Shown one piece after another: positions 19,742 through 29,257 of a DNA stretch of 45,851 nt. This stretch comes from Candidatus Poribacteria bacterium. Its GTDB lineage: Bacteria; Poribacteria; WGA-4E; WGA-3G. Each line of letters starts with the position of its first letter. Within the stretch, counting starts at the first letter, position 1. The notes beneath the pieces were generated by a model, which was not told the DNA's origin, did no database searches, and was given only the letters and a program-made list of their open reading frames with translations. The stretch covers positions 1 through 45,851 of the forward strand of contig JAAXHD010000012.1 of assembly GCA_012271015.1 (NCBI GenBank). The letters are read 5' to 3'. The position numbers and the translations under genes are program-made.

Positions 19742-20530
19742 CTAATCGTCACTTTCTACACTGGAAGGTAATTCCAACTGTTCCCGAATCGCTTGGCGAA
19801 CTCGAATACAAGTTTCTATAGCGTGTTGGACATCAGTAGCAGTCGCCTCTTTGCCCGGATAACGAAAATCCACCGCATGCTCAGAAATTGTGGAGAAATC
19901 GGCTTGCCAAACTTCCCAATCAGGAAGCGTAGGGAGAATCAAACTCAGTAGCCTTTCCAAATCGTGCGTTCTCGTAAATGGAATGTTCGTCTCTTGAAGC
20001 CACGCCTTGAGATACTTTTCAATACACTGCTGGGCATGGAAGCAGATGGCATCGTGTATTGGATTCGATGAGTGATAATTCTGGTGCATGATGGTATAAT
20101 CGCCCTCAGCCTTTCGGATCCACTCCAACGTTAACGGATTCATTGCCTCCTTCTCCATTTCCAACGCACCGGGATAGATAGCGGAGTAACCCGCAAGTGC
20201 ACGTTGTAAGGGATCCACAGTGCCATAAAGCACCTCTCCTTTTTCGGTTATCTCGCGAAGGAACCAGTCATTATATGAGAGACGATAAGCAATCTCTTCC
20301 GGCGACCGGACAAGTAAATCCATAGGGAAGCGATGAGGGATGCGTCGTCTAATTTCTGACGCTTGGCGACGCGTTTCAGATTCCGGAATTGTCATCACAA
20401 CGAGCAGATCCACATCTGAGTCCTCTGTAGGGGTACCATACCCATAAGAGCCAAAGAGGATTACTTGTAGCGGGGCAAATTCGCGAACGATGTCATCACA
20501 AGTAGCCTGAATTTCTTGTCGGCTGACCAT
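19742..20530 (-). CDS. Fused nucleotidyltransferase (MNT)-HEPN domain protein
   Basis: N-terminal VILFGSYGYGTPTEDSDVDLLVVM (GSxxxGxxxxxSDxDL). C-terminal EWIRKAEGDYTIMHQNYHSSNPIHDAICFHAQQCIEKYLKAWLQETNIPFTRTHDLERLLSLI is HEPN-like. Confidence 0.88.
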   Translation of the reverse strand: MVSRQEIQATCDDIVREFAPLQVILFGSYGYGTPTEDSDVDLLVVMTIPESETRRQASEIRRRIPHRFPMDLLVRSPEEIAYRLSYNDWFLREITEKGEVLYGTVDPLQRALAGYSAIYPGALEMEKEAMNPLTLEWIRKAEGDYTIMHQNYHSSNPIHDAICFHAQQCIEKYLKAWLQETNIPFTRTHDLERLLSLILPTLPDWEVWQADFSTISEHAVDFRYPGKEATATDVQHAIETCIRVRQAIREQLELPSSVESDD

Positions 20531-20757
20531 AAATCATTCCTCCTATCACCACGACCTGTATTCGCCACTATCTCTCACTGAAAATATAATAGCATATTGT
20601 GAAAGAAATTATCAAGTTCTTGATGGTGCGAAAAAAAGGAACCTAAACATCCCTATCCAAGTTTCCAAACTTCACTTCACAATTGATTTGACACTTAATA
20701 TAAGAATGTGATACGCTTTATTCATCAGACATCCATACCCTACAATTGGGTGGCACA

Positions 20758-21534
20758 ATGCGAAATATCAAACTCGTGCTTGAATACGACGGCACGAATT
20801 ACCACGGCTGGCAGACACAACCGAACTTGCCGACAATCCAAGATACCATCGAGGAAAGTTTGGCAAAACTCACCAAAGCCTCGATACAGATCATCGGGGC
20901 AGGGAGGACCGATACCAGCGTCCATGCAGAGGAACAGGTCGCCAACTTCCATACGGATTCACAGATACCCATCATCGCATTTCAGAAAGGACTCAACGCT
21001 ATTCTGCCCCGGGATATCGTCGTTTGTTCCGCAACAGAGGTGCCCCCTGAATTTCACGCCCGCTTCAGTGCAACCAGTCGGCGGTACCGGTACACGATTC
21101 TGAATCGGGAATACCCCAGTGCACTTCTGCGACATACGGGTTACTGCTTCCCGACAGAAATCGATGTTTCACGAACGAACGATCTTTGTCAAACGTTGGT
21201 CGGCAAACACGATTTCTCTTCCTTCCAAAAGGTGGGGAGTGACCGACTAAATCCTATTTGCGAGATTTACGAGGCGCACTGGTGGAAAAAAGAACCGTAC
21301 GTCTACTTCGAGATCGAAGCAGATGCGTTCCTGCGAGGTATGGTTCGCGCCATCACCGGCACCGTCTTGACTCTTAATCGCAAGTTTTGGCGTGCAAGCT
21401 GCGCGAAAAATATGAAATACCGAGATGCCGAGATGGAACTCCTCCGTATTTTAGATGCTAAAGACCGAGCGTCGGCAGGAATGTCAGTTCCGGCACACGG
21501 ATTATCACTCATTGGAGTTAAATATAACGCCTGA
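20758..21534 (+). CDS. truA: tRNA pseudouridine synthase A
   Basis: MRNIKLVLEYDGTNYHGWQTQPNLPTIQDTIEESLAKLTKASIQIIGAGRTDTSVHAEEQVANF; catalytic GRTD. ATG at 20758 preferred over upstream TTG 20746. Confidence 0.96.
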   Translation: MRNIKLVLEYDGTNYHGWQTQPNLPTIQDTIEESLAKLTKASIQIIGAGRTDTSVHAEEQVANFHTDSQIPIIAFQKGLNAILPRDIVVCSATEVPPEFHARFSATSRRYRYTILNREYPSALLRHTGYCFPTEIDVSRTNDLCQTLVGKHDFSSFQKVGSDRLNPICEIYEAHWWKKEPYVYFEIEADAFLRGMVRAITGTVLTLNRKFWRASCAKNMKYRDAEMELLRILDAKDRASAGMSVPAHGLSLIGVKYNA

Positions 21535-21740
21535 CGCGGATTTGGCAGATGGCAATTAGCAGTCAGTAGTCAGCAAAGAGGCTTTCGTCCTACAAAGGTG
21601 TCCTCTTGAAATAGACTCAAAACCCGTAGCCCGTAACATTGTCCCGTAAGCCCACACGCGGCTTGCGCTACGAGGGCGGATATAAGCAACACCCGTCAAA
21701 GTCGAAACGCACGAACTTTAACCGTAAGGGAAATTAAAAA

Positions 21741-22754
21741 ATGAACTACAGCCAAGTCTTGAATGAATTGGAAACTTTAGTTAACGAAACCTTCGGACTC
21801 TGGGAACACAACCGCGTAGGTTTCCAGTGGCGACACTATACATGGAACCATACCATGCGTGTGCGTGCGCTGAGCATGGAACTCGGTAAACGGGAAGGTG
21901 GGGATGTGAAGTTGCTTGAAGTCGCCGGCACCCTGCACGACATCACCAAACGATACGACGGTATTATCCTGACTGACGACAACGGACAACGTATCCTCGA
22001 CCATAACGGGTTCTGGTTAAACGAAACGCTCACCCCCGCTGGTCAGAACGTCGTTACGGAACTTTACAACAAGCACAACCTTCACGGCAAGGTACATCAC
22101 GAATCGGGGGCAGTCATCACCGAGAACATCTTAGCGATGTATGACTTTGATCCAGACTTCGTTCAAGCCGCGACAGCCGTTGTTCTCGCGCACCTGAAGC
22201 CGATGAATCTCACAGCCGAGGACTTTAAATTGCTCTACAACAGGATCGAAAATCAGATTCTCTACGATGCTGACACAATGGATCCGAACGTCGGCTATAC
22301 CGCTTTCTTCCGAAACATTCACATCCACTCCCATTTCGCCCTACAACGCGGAAATTTCGACCTTGAAGACTACGTCCGGAACCTTCCACGTTGGATTAAT
22401 TCCAAGCAGGAATTCGTCGACAAACTTCTGACAGAGTCTTCTCGCGAAGTCGCCCAAGCGCGACAAGACCGGAATCAGCATCTTTTCTTGCAAATGGTAG
22501 ATGAATTAGACGATATGGAGACAAACCGTAAATATGGATTGCTGGGTGTGATTGAGTATTTCGTCAGTGAAAGTGAGGATCCTCACTTCCTGAACCAACT
22601 TGACTATCTGACAAACGAGTGGCTTCCACAACGCCGACAATGGCTCGCTGAAGAAGAGCCGGACGCATCGGCACGAGATCACGCCCAAGCCGCAATCGAT
22701 CGGGTTGACGATTTCCTGACCCTCATGACCCGCGAAAGTAAAGGCGAAATGTAA
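21741..22754 (+). CDS. HD-domain phosphohydrolase-like protein
   Basis: WRHYTWNHTMRVRALSMELGKREGGDVKLLEVAGTLHDITKRYDG (H...HD) with distal D in YDADTMDPN. Confidence 0.8.
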   Translation: MNYSQVLNELETLVNETFGLWEHNRVGFQWRHYTWNHTMRVRALSMELGKREGGDVKLLEVAGTLHDITKRYDGIILTDDNGQRILDHNGFWLNETLTPAGQNVVTELYNKHNLHGKVHHESGAVITENILAMYDFDPDFVQAATAVVLAHLKPMNLTAEDFKLLYNRIENQILYDADTMDPNVGYTAFFRNIHIHSHFALQRGNFDLEDYVRNLPRWINSKQEFVDKLLTESSREVAQARQDRNQHLFLQMVDELDDMETNRKYGLLGVIEYFVSESEDPHFLNQLDYLTNEWLPQRRQWLAEEEPDASARDHAQAAIDRVDDFLTLMTRESKGEM

Positions 22755-22764
22755 GGAGTTTTAC

Positions 22765-23628
22765 ATGAACACCCCAACGACAAGCGAACAGACAGACATT
22801 GTCCAAATCCCATATCCACCCGACCTTTATCGTTTTGACACGGCGGCAGAAGGGATTTCTGGTGGGTTTTCAGCCGTAACTGAGGCAGACATCGAATACT
22901 TCCATCAATACGGCTATCTTGTCATCAACGATGCCTTCAGTACCACTGAAATCAAGGACGCATTGGCGGGCATGATCCATCTCATGGACGGAAAGTGCCC
23001 TGATTTCCGAGCGATCCAATTTGAACCGAAACTCGTCAAACAGAAGGACGAGCTGGAAGGACAAGAACGTCGGGACGCTATCAGGAAAATTTTCCGTTTT
23101 GTAGCCTACGAACCACGCCTGAACGCGATGGCAGCCCATTCAGGGCTCCTCGGGGTTCTCGAACAAATGATAGGGGATACGCCTGAACTGTTCCAAGACA
23201 TGGCACTCGTCAAACCACCGCGTCACGGATCGGAAAAGCCGTGGCATCAGGATTGTGCCTATTTTAACTTATCGATGGGAACAACGGTCGTCGGCGTATG
23301 GATCGCCTTAGACGAAGCCACACCCGAAAATGGTTGCTTACACGTCATACCCGGCTCAAATATTGAGGGACCGATGATCCATTTCAAACGGCGAGACTGG
23401 CAGATTTGTGATACGGATGTACCCGTGGGGCGAGATACGATGGTTCCGCTCAAGCCGGGGGGTTGTCTCTTCTGGCACGGATTGACCCATCACGGAAGTC
23501 CTGTAAATCAATCGGAACAACGGCGGCGGGCACTCCAATTTCACTACGTACCGGCGAGTGCTGGAGAAATCACAACGCAGGAACGGATGGAAGTTTACGG
23601 AAGCGAAGGAAAAGAGGTAGATTGTTGA
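22765..23628 (+). CDS. Phytanoyl-CoA dioxygenase (PhyH) family protein
   Basis: YGYLVINDAFSTTEIKDAL...PWHQDCAYFNLSMGTTVVGVWIALDEATPENGCLHVIPGSN...GCLFWHGLTHHGSPVNQSEQRRRALQFHY. Confidence 0.94.
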   Translation: MNTPTTSEQTDIVQIPYPPDLYRFDTAAEGISGGFSAVTEADIEYFHQYGYLVINDAFSTTEIKDALAGMIHLMDGKCPDFRAIQFEPKLVKQKDELEGQERRDAIRKIFRFVAYEPRLNAMAAHSGLLGVLEQMIGDTPELFQDMALVKPPRHGSEKPWHQDCAYFNLSMGTTVVGVWIALDEATPENGCLHVIPGSNIEGPMIHFKRRDWQICDTDVPVGRDTMVPLKPGGCLFWHGLTHHGSPVNQSEQRRRALQFHYVPASAGEITTQERMEVYGSEGKEVDC

Positions 23629-23633
23629 GTATT

Positions 23634-23776
23634 AGTTACCAGTTATCGGTTATCAGTTGTCGGTTAAGAGATGTTTCTGTAACAATCTACCCAAACTTGG
23701 AGTACCCGTAGGCAGTCGTAAATTGTTACAGAGTCGTTCTTGAACTGAAAACCGATAGCCGACAACCGACAACTAT
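23634..23776. repeat. Fold-back (MITE-like) intergenic element with degenerate GTTATCAGTTGTCGGTT-type termini
   Basis: Left gttaccagttatcggttatcagttgtcggttaagag; right end inverted ctgaaaaccgatagccgacaaccgacaacta; internal inverted ctgtaacaatct ... aaattgttacag. Confidence 0.65.
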
Positions 23777-23780
23777 TACG

Positions 23781-24833
23781 CTACTTTTTCTCTTCTGGGA
23801 ACGGTGCACGGATATCGTAACGCCCCTCAACAAATACCGGTAACTTTCCACCTTCTACGAGAAGGTCAAGCGGGTTGGGTCGCGTTTTTAACGGGAAAGT
23901 AACAACGTCTTGGAGACGCAACGATTCGTAAATTGCCATCAGGATTTCTATCGTGCAAAGCCCGTGTTTGCCGGCATTGCGGTGTTCATCAACACTCCCC
24001 TCAATCCAATCTAACATCTCGTCAAATTGGTTCGGTTCACCTTGGCGGGGTTCAATAACCTGCCATCCTGCGGCTTTGCTGTTGAGCAATTCAATCGTAC
24101 CGTTTTCACCACGACGGAGTTGACCATCGTCTCCGTAGACGACATCGCCTCGGAGGACGGGTTCCGGTAAATCGCTTTCGTAGATGCCGCGGATACCGTT
24201 TTCAAAGCAGATTTCCGCCATACATAGGTCTTCAGTTCTTACACGTCGCTCCCAACGATCGGTTTTGCGTGCGACCTGACCAATCAGCCACAACGGCTCT
24301 GGATCACCGAGGATGTAGCGCATTTCGTCGATTTCATGGGTGCCACGGTTCAAAAGCCCGTGTCCATCACGGCGGAGCATCGCTTGCGGTTGCCCGATTG
24401 CGCCTTCTTGGATAAGGCGGCGCGCCTCGCAATTCTGGGGGCTGAAACGCCGTTGGTGTCCAACGACTAACTTCACATCGTGTTTCTCACAGGCATCCAT
24501 CATGTCCTGCGCATCACCAACCGAAGCCGCCATCGGTTTTTCGGTAATAACACCGAGCACACCGCTTTCCGCAGCAGCGATAGTCGGTTCAGCACGGACG
24601 CTCTGCCACGTCGTGATACTGACGATGTCCAAGTTCTCTTTCTCGCACATTTCACCGAAATCGGTATAGCGCGTTTGGAGTCCGTGTTCTTCCGCGAATC
24701 TCTCGGCGGATTCTTCGCTGATGTCTGAAGCCGTGACAACCTCAGCACGACCGGTACTCATCCAATTACGTGCATGGGAACGTCCCATGCCACCGCATCC
24801 AATAATTCCAACACGATATGTTTTGTCTGACAT
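23781..24833 (-). CDS. Gfo/Idh/MocA family oxidoreductase
   Basis: YRVGIIGCGGMGRSHARNWMSTGRAEVVTASDIS; GVITEKPMAASVGDAQDMMDACEKHDVKLVVGHQRRFSP. Confidence 0.95.
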   Translation of the reverse strand: MSDKTYRVGIIGCGGMGRSHARNWMSTGRAEVVTASDISEESAERFAEEHGLQTRYTDFGEMCEKENLDIVSITTWQSVRAEPTIAAAESGVLGVITEKPMAASVGDAQDMMDACEKHDVKLVVGHQRRFSPQNCEARRLIQEGAIGQPQAMLRRDGHGLLNRGTHEIDEMRYILGDPEPLWLIGQVARKTDRWERRVRTEDLCMAEICFENGIRGIYESDLPEPVLRGDVVYGDDGQLRRGENGTIELLNSKAAGWQVIEPRQGEPNQFDEMLDWIEGSVDEHRNAGKHGLCTIEILMAIYESLRLQDVVTFPLKTRPNPLDLLVEGGKLPVFVEGRYDIRAPFPEEKK

Positions 24834-25097
24834 CTGTTTTACCTTTTTATTGGTTATCGGCTATCGGCAAGAAAGTTTGCAAGTATTCTAAAGTTAGGAA
24901 GTCCGCTAAAGTTGAAGATAGACTTCTGGCAACTTTACAGACTTTATCCTACCGACTGCCGACTGCTGACAACTCTTGAATCACATGGACATAAATCCTA
25001 CAAGGATTACATGTTATCAAAAATTGGTTGTCAAAGCAAGCGAATTCTAAGAAAAATAGATTACATGTGTTCTTTTTAACACATCTTTCAAAGCCAT

Positions 25098-25253
25098 AAA
25101 GCCATATAAAGCCGCATCCTGCCTATAGTTTCTATCAAGGCACCGATTGGTTTCTATTACGCGATAAGGTCAATGCGACCTTATCGCTCCTTGACTATAA
25201 AAAGCCATATAAAGCCATATATTGTCTATAATCTGTAACAAGTAACCGATTGG
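25098..25253 (+). repeat. Two 53-bp imperfect direct repeats flanking a perfect 11-bp hairpin
   Basis: 25098-25150 and 25201-25253 both begin AAAGCCATATAAAGCC and end ACCGATTGG. Hairpin GCGATAAGGTC-AATGC-GACCTTATCGC at 25161-25187. Confidence 0.8.
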
Positions 25254-25322
25254 CATCGTTTATGCAGGTAGGGTTAACACAACCCATTACATACGGTGAA
25301 GAAAATTCGCAAGGAGAAGGAA

Positions 25323-26603
25323 ATGGAAAAGTTAATCGTCAAAGGTGGTACCCGGCTTCAAGGAACGATTCCAGTCAGCGGTTGTAAAAACGCAGTTCTG
25401 CCTATCGCTGTCGCCGCGGCAATTCTCGGCGATGGGGTCAGTGTACTCCACAACGTACCAAATCTAACAGACGTAAAAACCCTCAGTGCTGTGTTGGAAG
25501 GACTCGGTGCTACAACAAAAATAAAAAAATCCTCGCTCTATATTGAACCCATAAACCACTTACAATACGAAGCCCCTTACGAACTTGTGCGCAAAATGCG
25601 CGCATCTATCTATGTCCTCGGTCCACTCGTGGCGAAATTAGGGAAGGCAAAAGTCTCATTCCCCGGCGGATGTGCCATTGGACCTCGCCCCATCGACTTG
25701 CATATCCGAGGCTTAGAGCACTTAGGTGCAGATGTCACAGTCGAAAGCGGATACATCTACGCACAAGCGGAACGTCTCACGGGTACAGAGATGTACCTCA
25801 TGGGACAGCACGGCCCCAGCGTCGGTGCGACTGCGAATGTTATGATGGCTGCCACTTTGGCTGAAGGCACCACGGTTATCCGTGGGGCGGCACGTGAACC
25901 GCATGTCTCTGATCTCGCCCGCTTCCTCAATGCGATGGGAGCAGATATAGAAGGCATCGGCACTTCTGTCCTGACAATTCACGGCGTCAAGCAACTCCGT
26001 GGAACCGAACACACCGTTATATCCGACGATATTGAGGCTGGTACCTTCATGGTCGCCGGGGCTATTACCAGAGGCGATGTCTACGTCGAAGGTATCACAC
26101 CAGAACAAATTCCCGCCATCTCAGAAACACTCACTGAAGCAGGTATCGAATTAGATTGGGATGACAATGGCGTCCGCGTTACAACACCCCGCGAGATCAG
26201 AGGTATTGATGTCACCACAGAACCTTTCCCCGGCTTTCCGACAGATATGCAGGCACAAATCATGGGATTGCTCTGTCTCGCCGCTGGGACCAGCGTTATT
26301 ACGGAAAACGTACACACGGATCGCTATATCCACGCAGCAGAATTGAATCGGATGGGTGCGGACATCATGCTCGATGGCAGCAAAGCAGTGATTAACGGCG
26401 TCTCCACACTCAGCGGTGCCCCAGTGATGGCTTCCGATCTGCGTGCGGGTGCTGTCCTTGTCGCCGCTGGAATGGCAGCAATCGGCGAAACCATTGTATC
26501 ACGGATCTATCACATCGATCGTGGGTATGAATCTATCGAGGAAAAACTTAACAACGTCGGTGCGAACATCAAAAGAGTCAGAGATAGCGGCGAAGAAGTT
26601 TAA
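25323..26603 (+). CDS. murA: UDP-N-acetylglucosamine 1-carboxyvinyltransferase
   Basis: MEKLIVKGGTRLQGTIPVSGCKNAVLPIAVAAAILGDG; SFPGGCAIGPRPIDLHIRGLEHLGADV; FPTDMQAQIM. ATG at 25323 follows aaggagaagg. Confidence 0.95.
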   Translation: MEKLIVKGGTRLQGTIPVSGCKNAVLPIAVAAAILGDGVSVLHNVPNLTDVKTLSAVLEGLGATTKIKKSSLYIEPINHLQYEAPYELVRKMRASIYVLGPLVAKLGKAKVSFPGGCAIGPRPIDLHIRGLEHLGADVTVESGYIYAQAERLTGTEMYLMGQHGPSVGATANVMMAATLAEGTTVIRGAAREPHVSDLARFLNAMGADIEGIGTSVLTIHGVKQLRGTEHTVISDDIEAGTFMVAGAITRGDVYVEGITPEQIPAISETLTEAGIELDWDDNGVRVTTPREIRGIDVTTEPFPGFPTDMQAQIMGLLCLAAGTSVITENVHTDRYIHAAELNRMGADIMLDGSKAVINGVSTLSGAPVMASDLRAGAVLVAAGMAAIGETIVSRIYHIDRGYESIEEKLNNVGANIKRVRDSGEEV

Positions 26604-26642
26604 CGATTTTCGTCGCTAACGAAGAGGAAGGATTATCCAAGG

Positions 26643-27941
26643 ATGTTACAAATTGTCGAGACAGGGACCCAAGAAGCTGAGGATTTTCTCTCAAAGTTGA
26701 AGGCACGCGGTAAGTTAACAGATGAAGGTATCTTAAAGGTAGTCCGGCGTATTTTGAGTGATGTGCAAGCGGAAGGGGATAAAGCGGTTGTCCGATATAC
26801 TCGCAAACTCGACGCATCCCGTATCTCAGTAAAGGAACTAAAGGTATCACGGGAAGAATTTGGGGAAGCGTATTTAGAAGTACCCTCTGAATTTATAGAC
26901 GCAATCACGCATGCGAGAACAAACATCGAAAGATTCCACGAGAAACAGTTACGAAGTTCATGGATGTCAACAGAACCCAACGGCGTACTGCTCGGACATC
27001 TGATTCGACCGCTAAGGCGTGTCGGTGTTTGTGTTCCAGCGATCAGCCAACTTCTCGTCTCTTCCTTGCTGATGAACGTCATCCCCGCGACCGTTGCGGG
27101 TGTTGAAGAAATCGCTGTCTGCATCCCTCCGATGCGGAATCGAGAGATTAACCCTTATATGCTGGTTGCCGCCGCAGAATGTGGTATCCAAGAAATCTAC
27201 AAATGTGGCGGAGCACAAGCCGTCGCCGCAATGGCATACGGCACGAAAACGATTCCATCTGTCGATAAAATTGTCGGACCCGGGAACCTCTATGTCCAAT
27301 TTTCCAAGAAAGAGGTATATGGACATGTGGATATAGACAAATTAGCGGGTCCCAGCGAAATCCTTGTCATCGCCGACAACACAGCTGACCCAGATTACGT
27401 TGCCGCAGATCTCATCTCACAAGCAGAACACAAAGCTGATTCCGCCGCAATCCTGATCACCCCTTCACTTGGGTTCGCCGAACAGGTCAAATCTGCGATC
27501 GAGGTTCAGGGTGAATCCCTACCTCGCCGCGACGAACTTACAGAGGCATTTGCGAACTTCGGTGCCGCGTTTATCACCTCAGACCTACCGGAGGCGTTCA
27601 CCCTCGCCAACGAAATCGCCCCGGAACATCTTGAACTTCACATCGAAAACCCATTCGATTGGCTCGGAGATGTGCATAACGCGGGGGCTATCCTCATAGG
27701 TCCCTATTCGCCAGAAGCCGTCGGAGATTACATTGCAGGACCAAACCATGTCTTGCCTACAGGTACAGCCGCACGCTATGCCTCACCACTCAGCGTTGAC
27801 GATTTCCTAAAGAAGTCAAGTCTCATCTCATACACCAAGGCGGCTTTAGAGGAAGTCACACCAGCAGTTGTTAAACTGGCTGAGGTGGAAGGACTCGAAG
27901 GGCACGCTGCCGCTATGAAAATCCGATTTGAAGAAGATTAA
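26643..27941 (+). CDS. hisD: Histidinol dehydrogenase
   Basis: IVGPGNLYVQFSKKEVYGHVDIDKLAGPSEILVIADNTADPDYVAADLISQAEHK...APEHLELH...GPNHVLPTGTAARYASPLSVDDFLKKSS. Confidence 0.97.
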   Translation: MLQIVETGTQEAEDFLSKLKARGKLTDEGILKVVRRILSDVQAEGDKAVVRYTRKLDASRISVKELKVSREEFGEAYLEVPSEFIDAITHARTNIERFHEKQLRSSWMSTEPNGVLLGHLIRPLRRVGVCVPAISQLLVSSLLMNVIPATVAGVEEIAVCIPPMRNREINPYMLVAAAECGIQEIYKCGGAQAVAAMAYGTKTIPSVDKIVGPGNLYVQFSKKEVYGHVDIDKLAGPSEILVIADNTADPDYVAADLISQAEHKADSAAILITPSLGFAEQVKSAIEVQGESLPRRDELTEAFANFGAAFITSDLPEAFTLANEIAPEHLELHIENPFDWLGDVHNAGAILIGPYSPEAVGDYIAGPNHVLPTGTAARYASPLSVDDFLKKSSLISYTKAALEEVTPAVVKLAEVEGLEGHAAAMKIRFEED

Positions 27942-27973
27942 GCCCACCTTGTTCCAATAGGAGACCCATCAAA

Positions 27974-28684
27974 ATGTTTCTCATTCCCCTGAGTCTGCTG
28001 TTCCACCTTTCCGATCCCGACGTATCCCATGAGAGAGCCGTTCTGCCTTCTGTTGCGACGTTCTCGATTGTCGGATATGACGCAGAAACCGGTGCTCTTG
28101 GAATCGCCGTGCAATCCAAATTTTTCGCTGTTGGTTCGGTGGTCCCATGGGCACAAGCAGGCGTTGGGGCGATTGCAACCCAATCGTATGCAAACACGAC
28201 TTACGGACCTAACGGTTTAAAACTCCTTAAAAGTGGACTCTCCGCCGAACAGACTTTGGAACGACTCATTGCAGATGATCCGGGGCATGCGACGCGACAG
28301 GTAGGCATCGTGGATGCGAAGGGCAATGTCGCTAACTATACAGGTGATGAATGTAACGAGTGGGCAGGTGCCATCTCAGGGCAGCATTACACAGCTCAAG
28401 GCAACATCCTCGCTGGTGAAGCGGTCGTCAAGAGGATGGGCAAAGCATTTGAGGAAACAGATGGTGAACTGGCGGATAAATTAATGGCAGCACTCTTCGC
28501 AGGGCAAGAAGCAGGAGGCGACACACGCGGACAACAGTCAGCCGCTCTGCTCGTCGTTCAAGAAGGTAGTGGCTACGGCGGGTTCAATGATCGGTACATC
28601 AATCTACGGGTGGACGATGCCGAGAAGCCGATCGAAGAACTCCAGAGGCTCTTAGAAATCCACAAAAAATTAGTGTCCCGGTAA
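27974..28684 (+). CDS. DUF1028 family protein (Ntn-hydrolase-like)
   Basis: ATFSIVGYDAETGALGIAVQSKFFAVGSVVPWAQAGVGAIATQSYANTTYGPNGLKLLKSG is typical of DUF1028. Confidence 0.9.
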   Translation: MFLIPLSLLFHLSDPDVSHERAVLPSVATFSIVGYDAETGALGIAVQSKFFAVGSVVPWAQAGVGAIATQSYANTTYGPNGLKLLKSGLSAEQTLERLIADDPGHATRQVGIVDAKGNVANYTGDECNEWAGAISGQHYTAQGNILAGEAVVKRMGKAFEETDGELADKLMAALFAGQEAGGDTRGQQSAALLVVQEGSGYGGFNDRYINLRVDDAEKPIEELQRLLEIHKKLVSR

Positions 28685-28786
28685 TCCCACCTTTTTCGCT
28701 CCCGACTTTTAGTGATCAGACCCCTTTAATAAAGGGAAGAGCCCCCCAGGAACCTCCACTGACTGCTGAAGACTGACAACTGATGG

Positions 28787-29257
28787 CTATTCAATCGATT
28801 CATCTAACACAAGTAGCGGACGTTTAAAACGCGAACGAATACCGTTTGCTGTGGCTAAGACGACCGGTGCACTTATAATCCGACGTTCCAACTTCCGCTT
28901 TCCGGGCATATCGCTGATAATAATCCCTATCAGTATTGTCAAAACACCTTGTCCGGGTAAGGGTATCTGAATAATCCCCACCACAACAAGTACGACTGCC
29001 AGCAGATTTTTTAAGCACTTCATACCTATCCGTAAAACGGGGTGCCTGATGCGACTCGTCCGCCTATTAGCCAAGAAATAGTCAGGTGGCAAGTAAGCAA
29101 TAACCAGCGTGCAAAAGAGGATGCTAACGATAAAACTCGCTACAGAGACACCAATCAGCATCACTCCATACGCCTTTAGCCATTCAAAGAGAAAGTAACT
29201 GTAAGATTTTAACATGTCTATAAACGCCAAAAAAGTCTGAACTTGATCACAATTCAT
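28787..29257 (-). CDS. Small PGPGW-like transmembrane protein
   Basis: VVLVVVGIIQIPLPGQGVLTILIGIIISDMPGKRKLERRI; 4-bp overlap with the upstream SDR gene. Confidence 0.6.
   Translation of the reverse strand: MNCDQVQTFLAFIDMLKSYSYFLFEWLKAYGVMLIGVSVASFIVSILFCTLVIAYLPPDYFLANRRTSRIRHPVLRIGMKCLKNLLAVVLVVVGIIQIPLPGQGVLTILIGIIISDMPGKRKLERRIISAPVVLATANGIRSRFKRPLLVLDESIE

Noticed and set aside
25091-25260. CRISPR array upstream of murA
   Set aside because: Only two imperfect 53-bp repeats with a palindromic spacer region, no cas genes, no regular spacer series.
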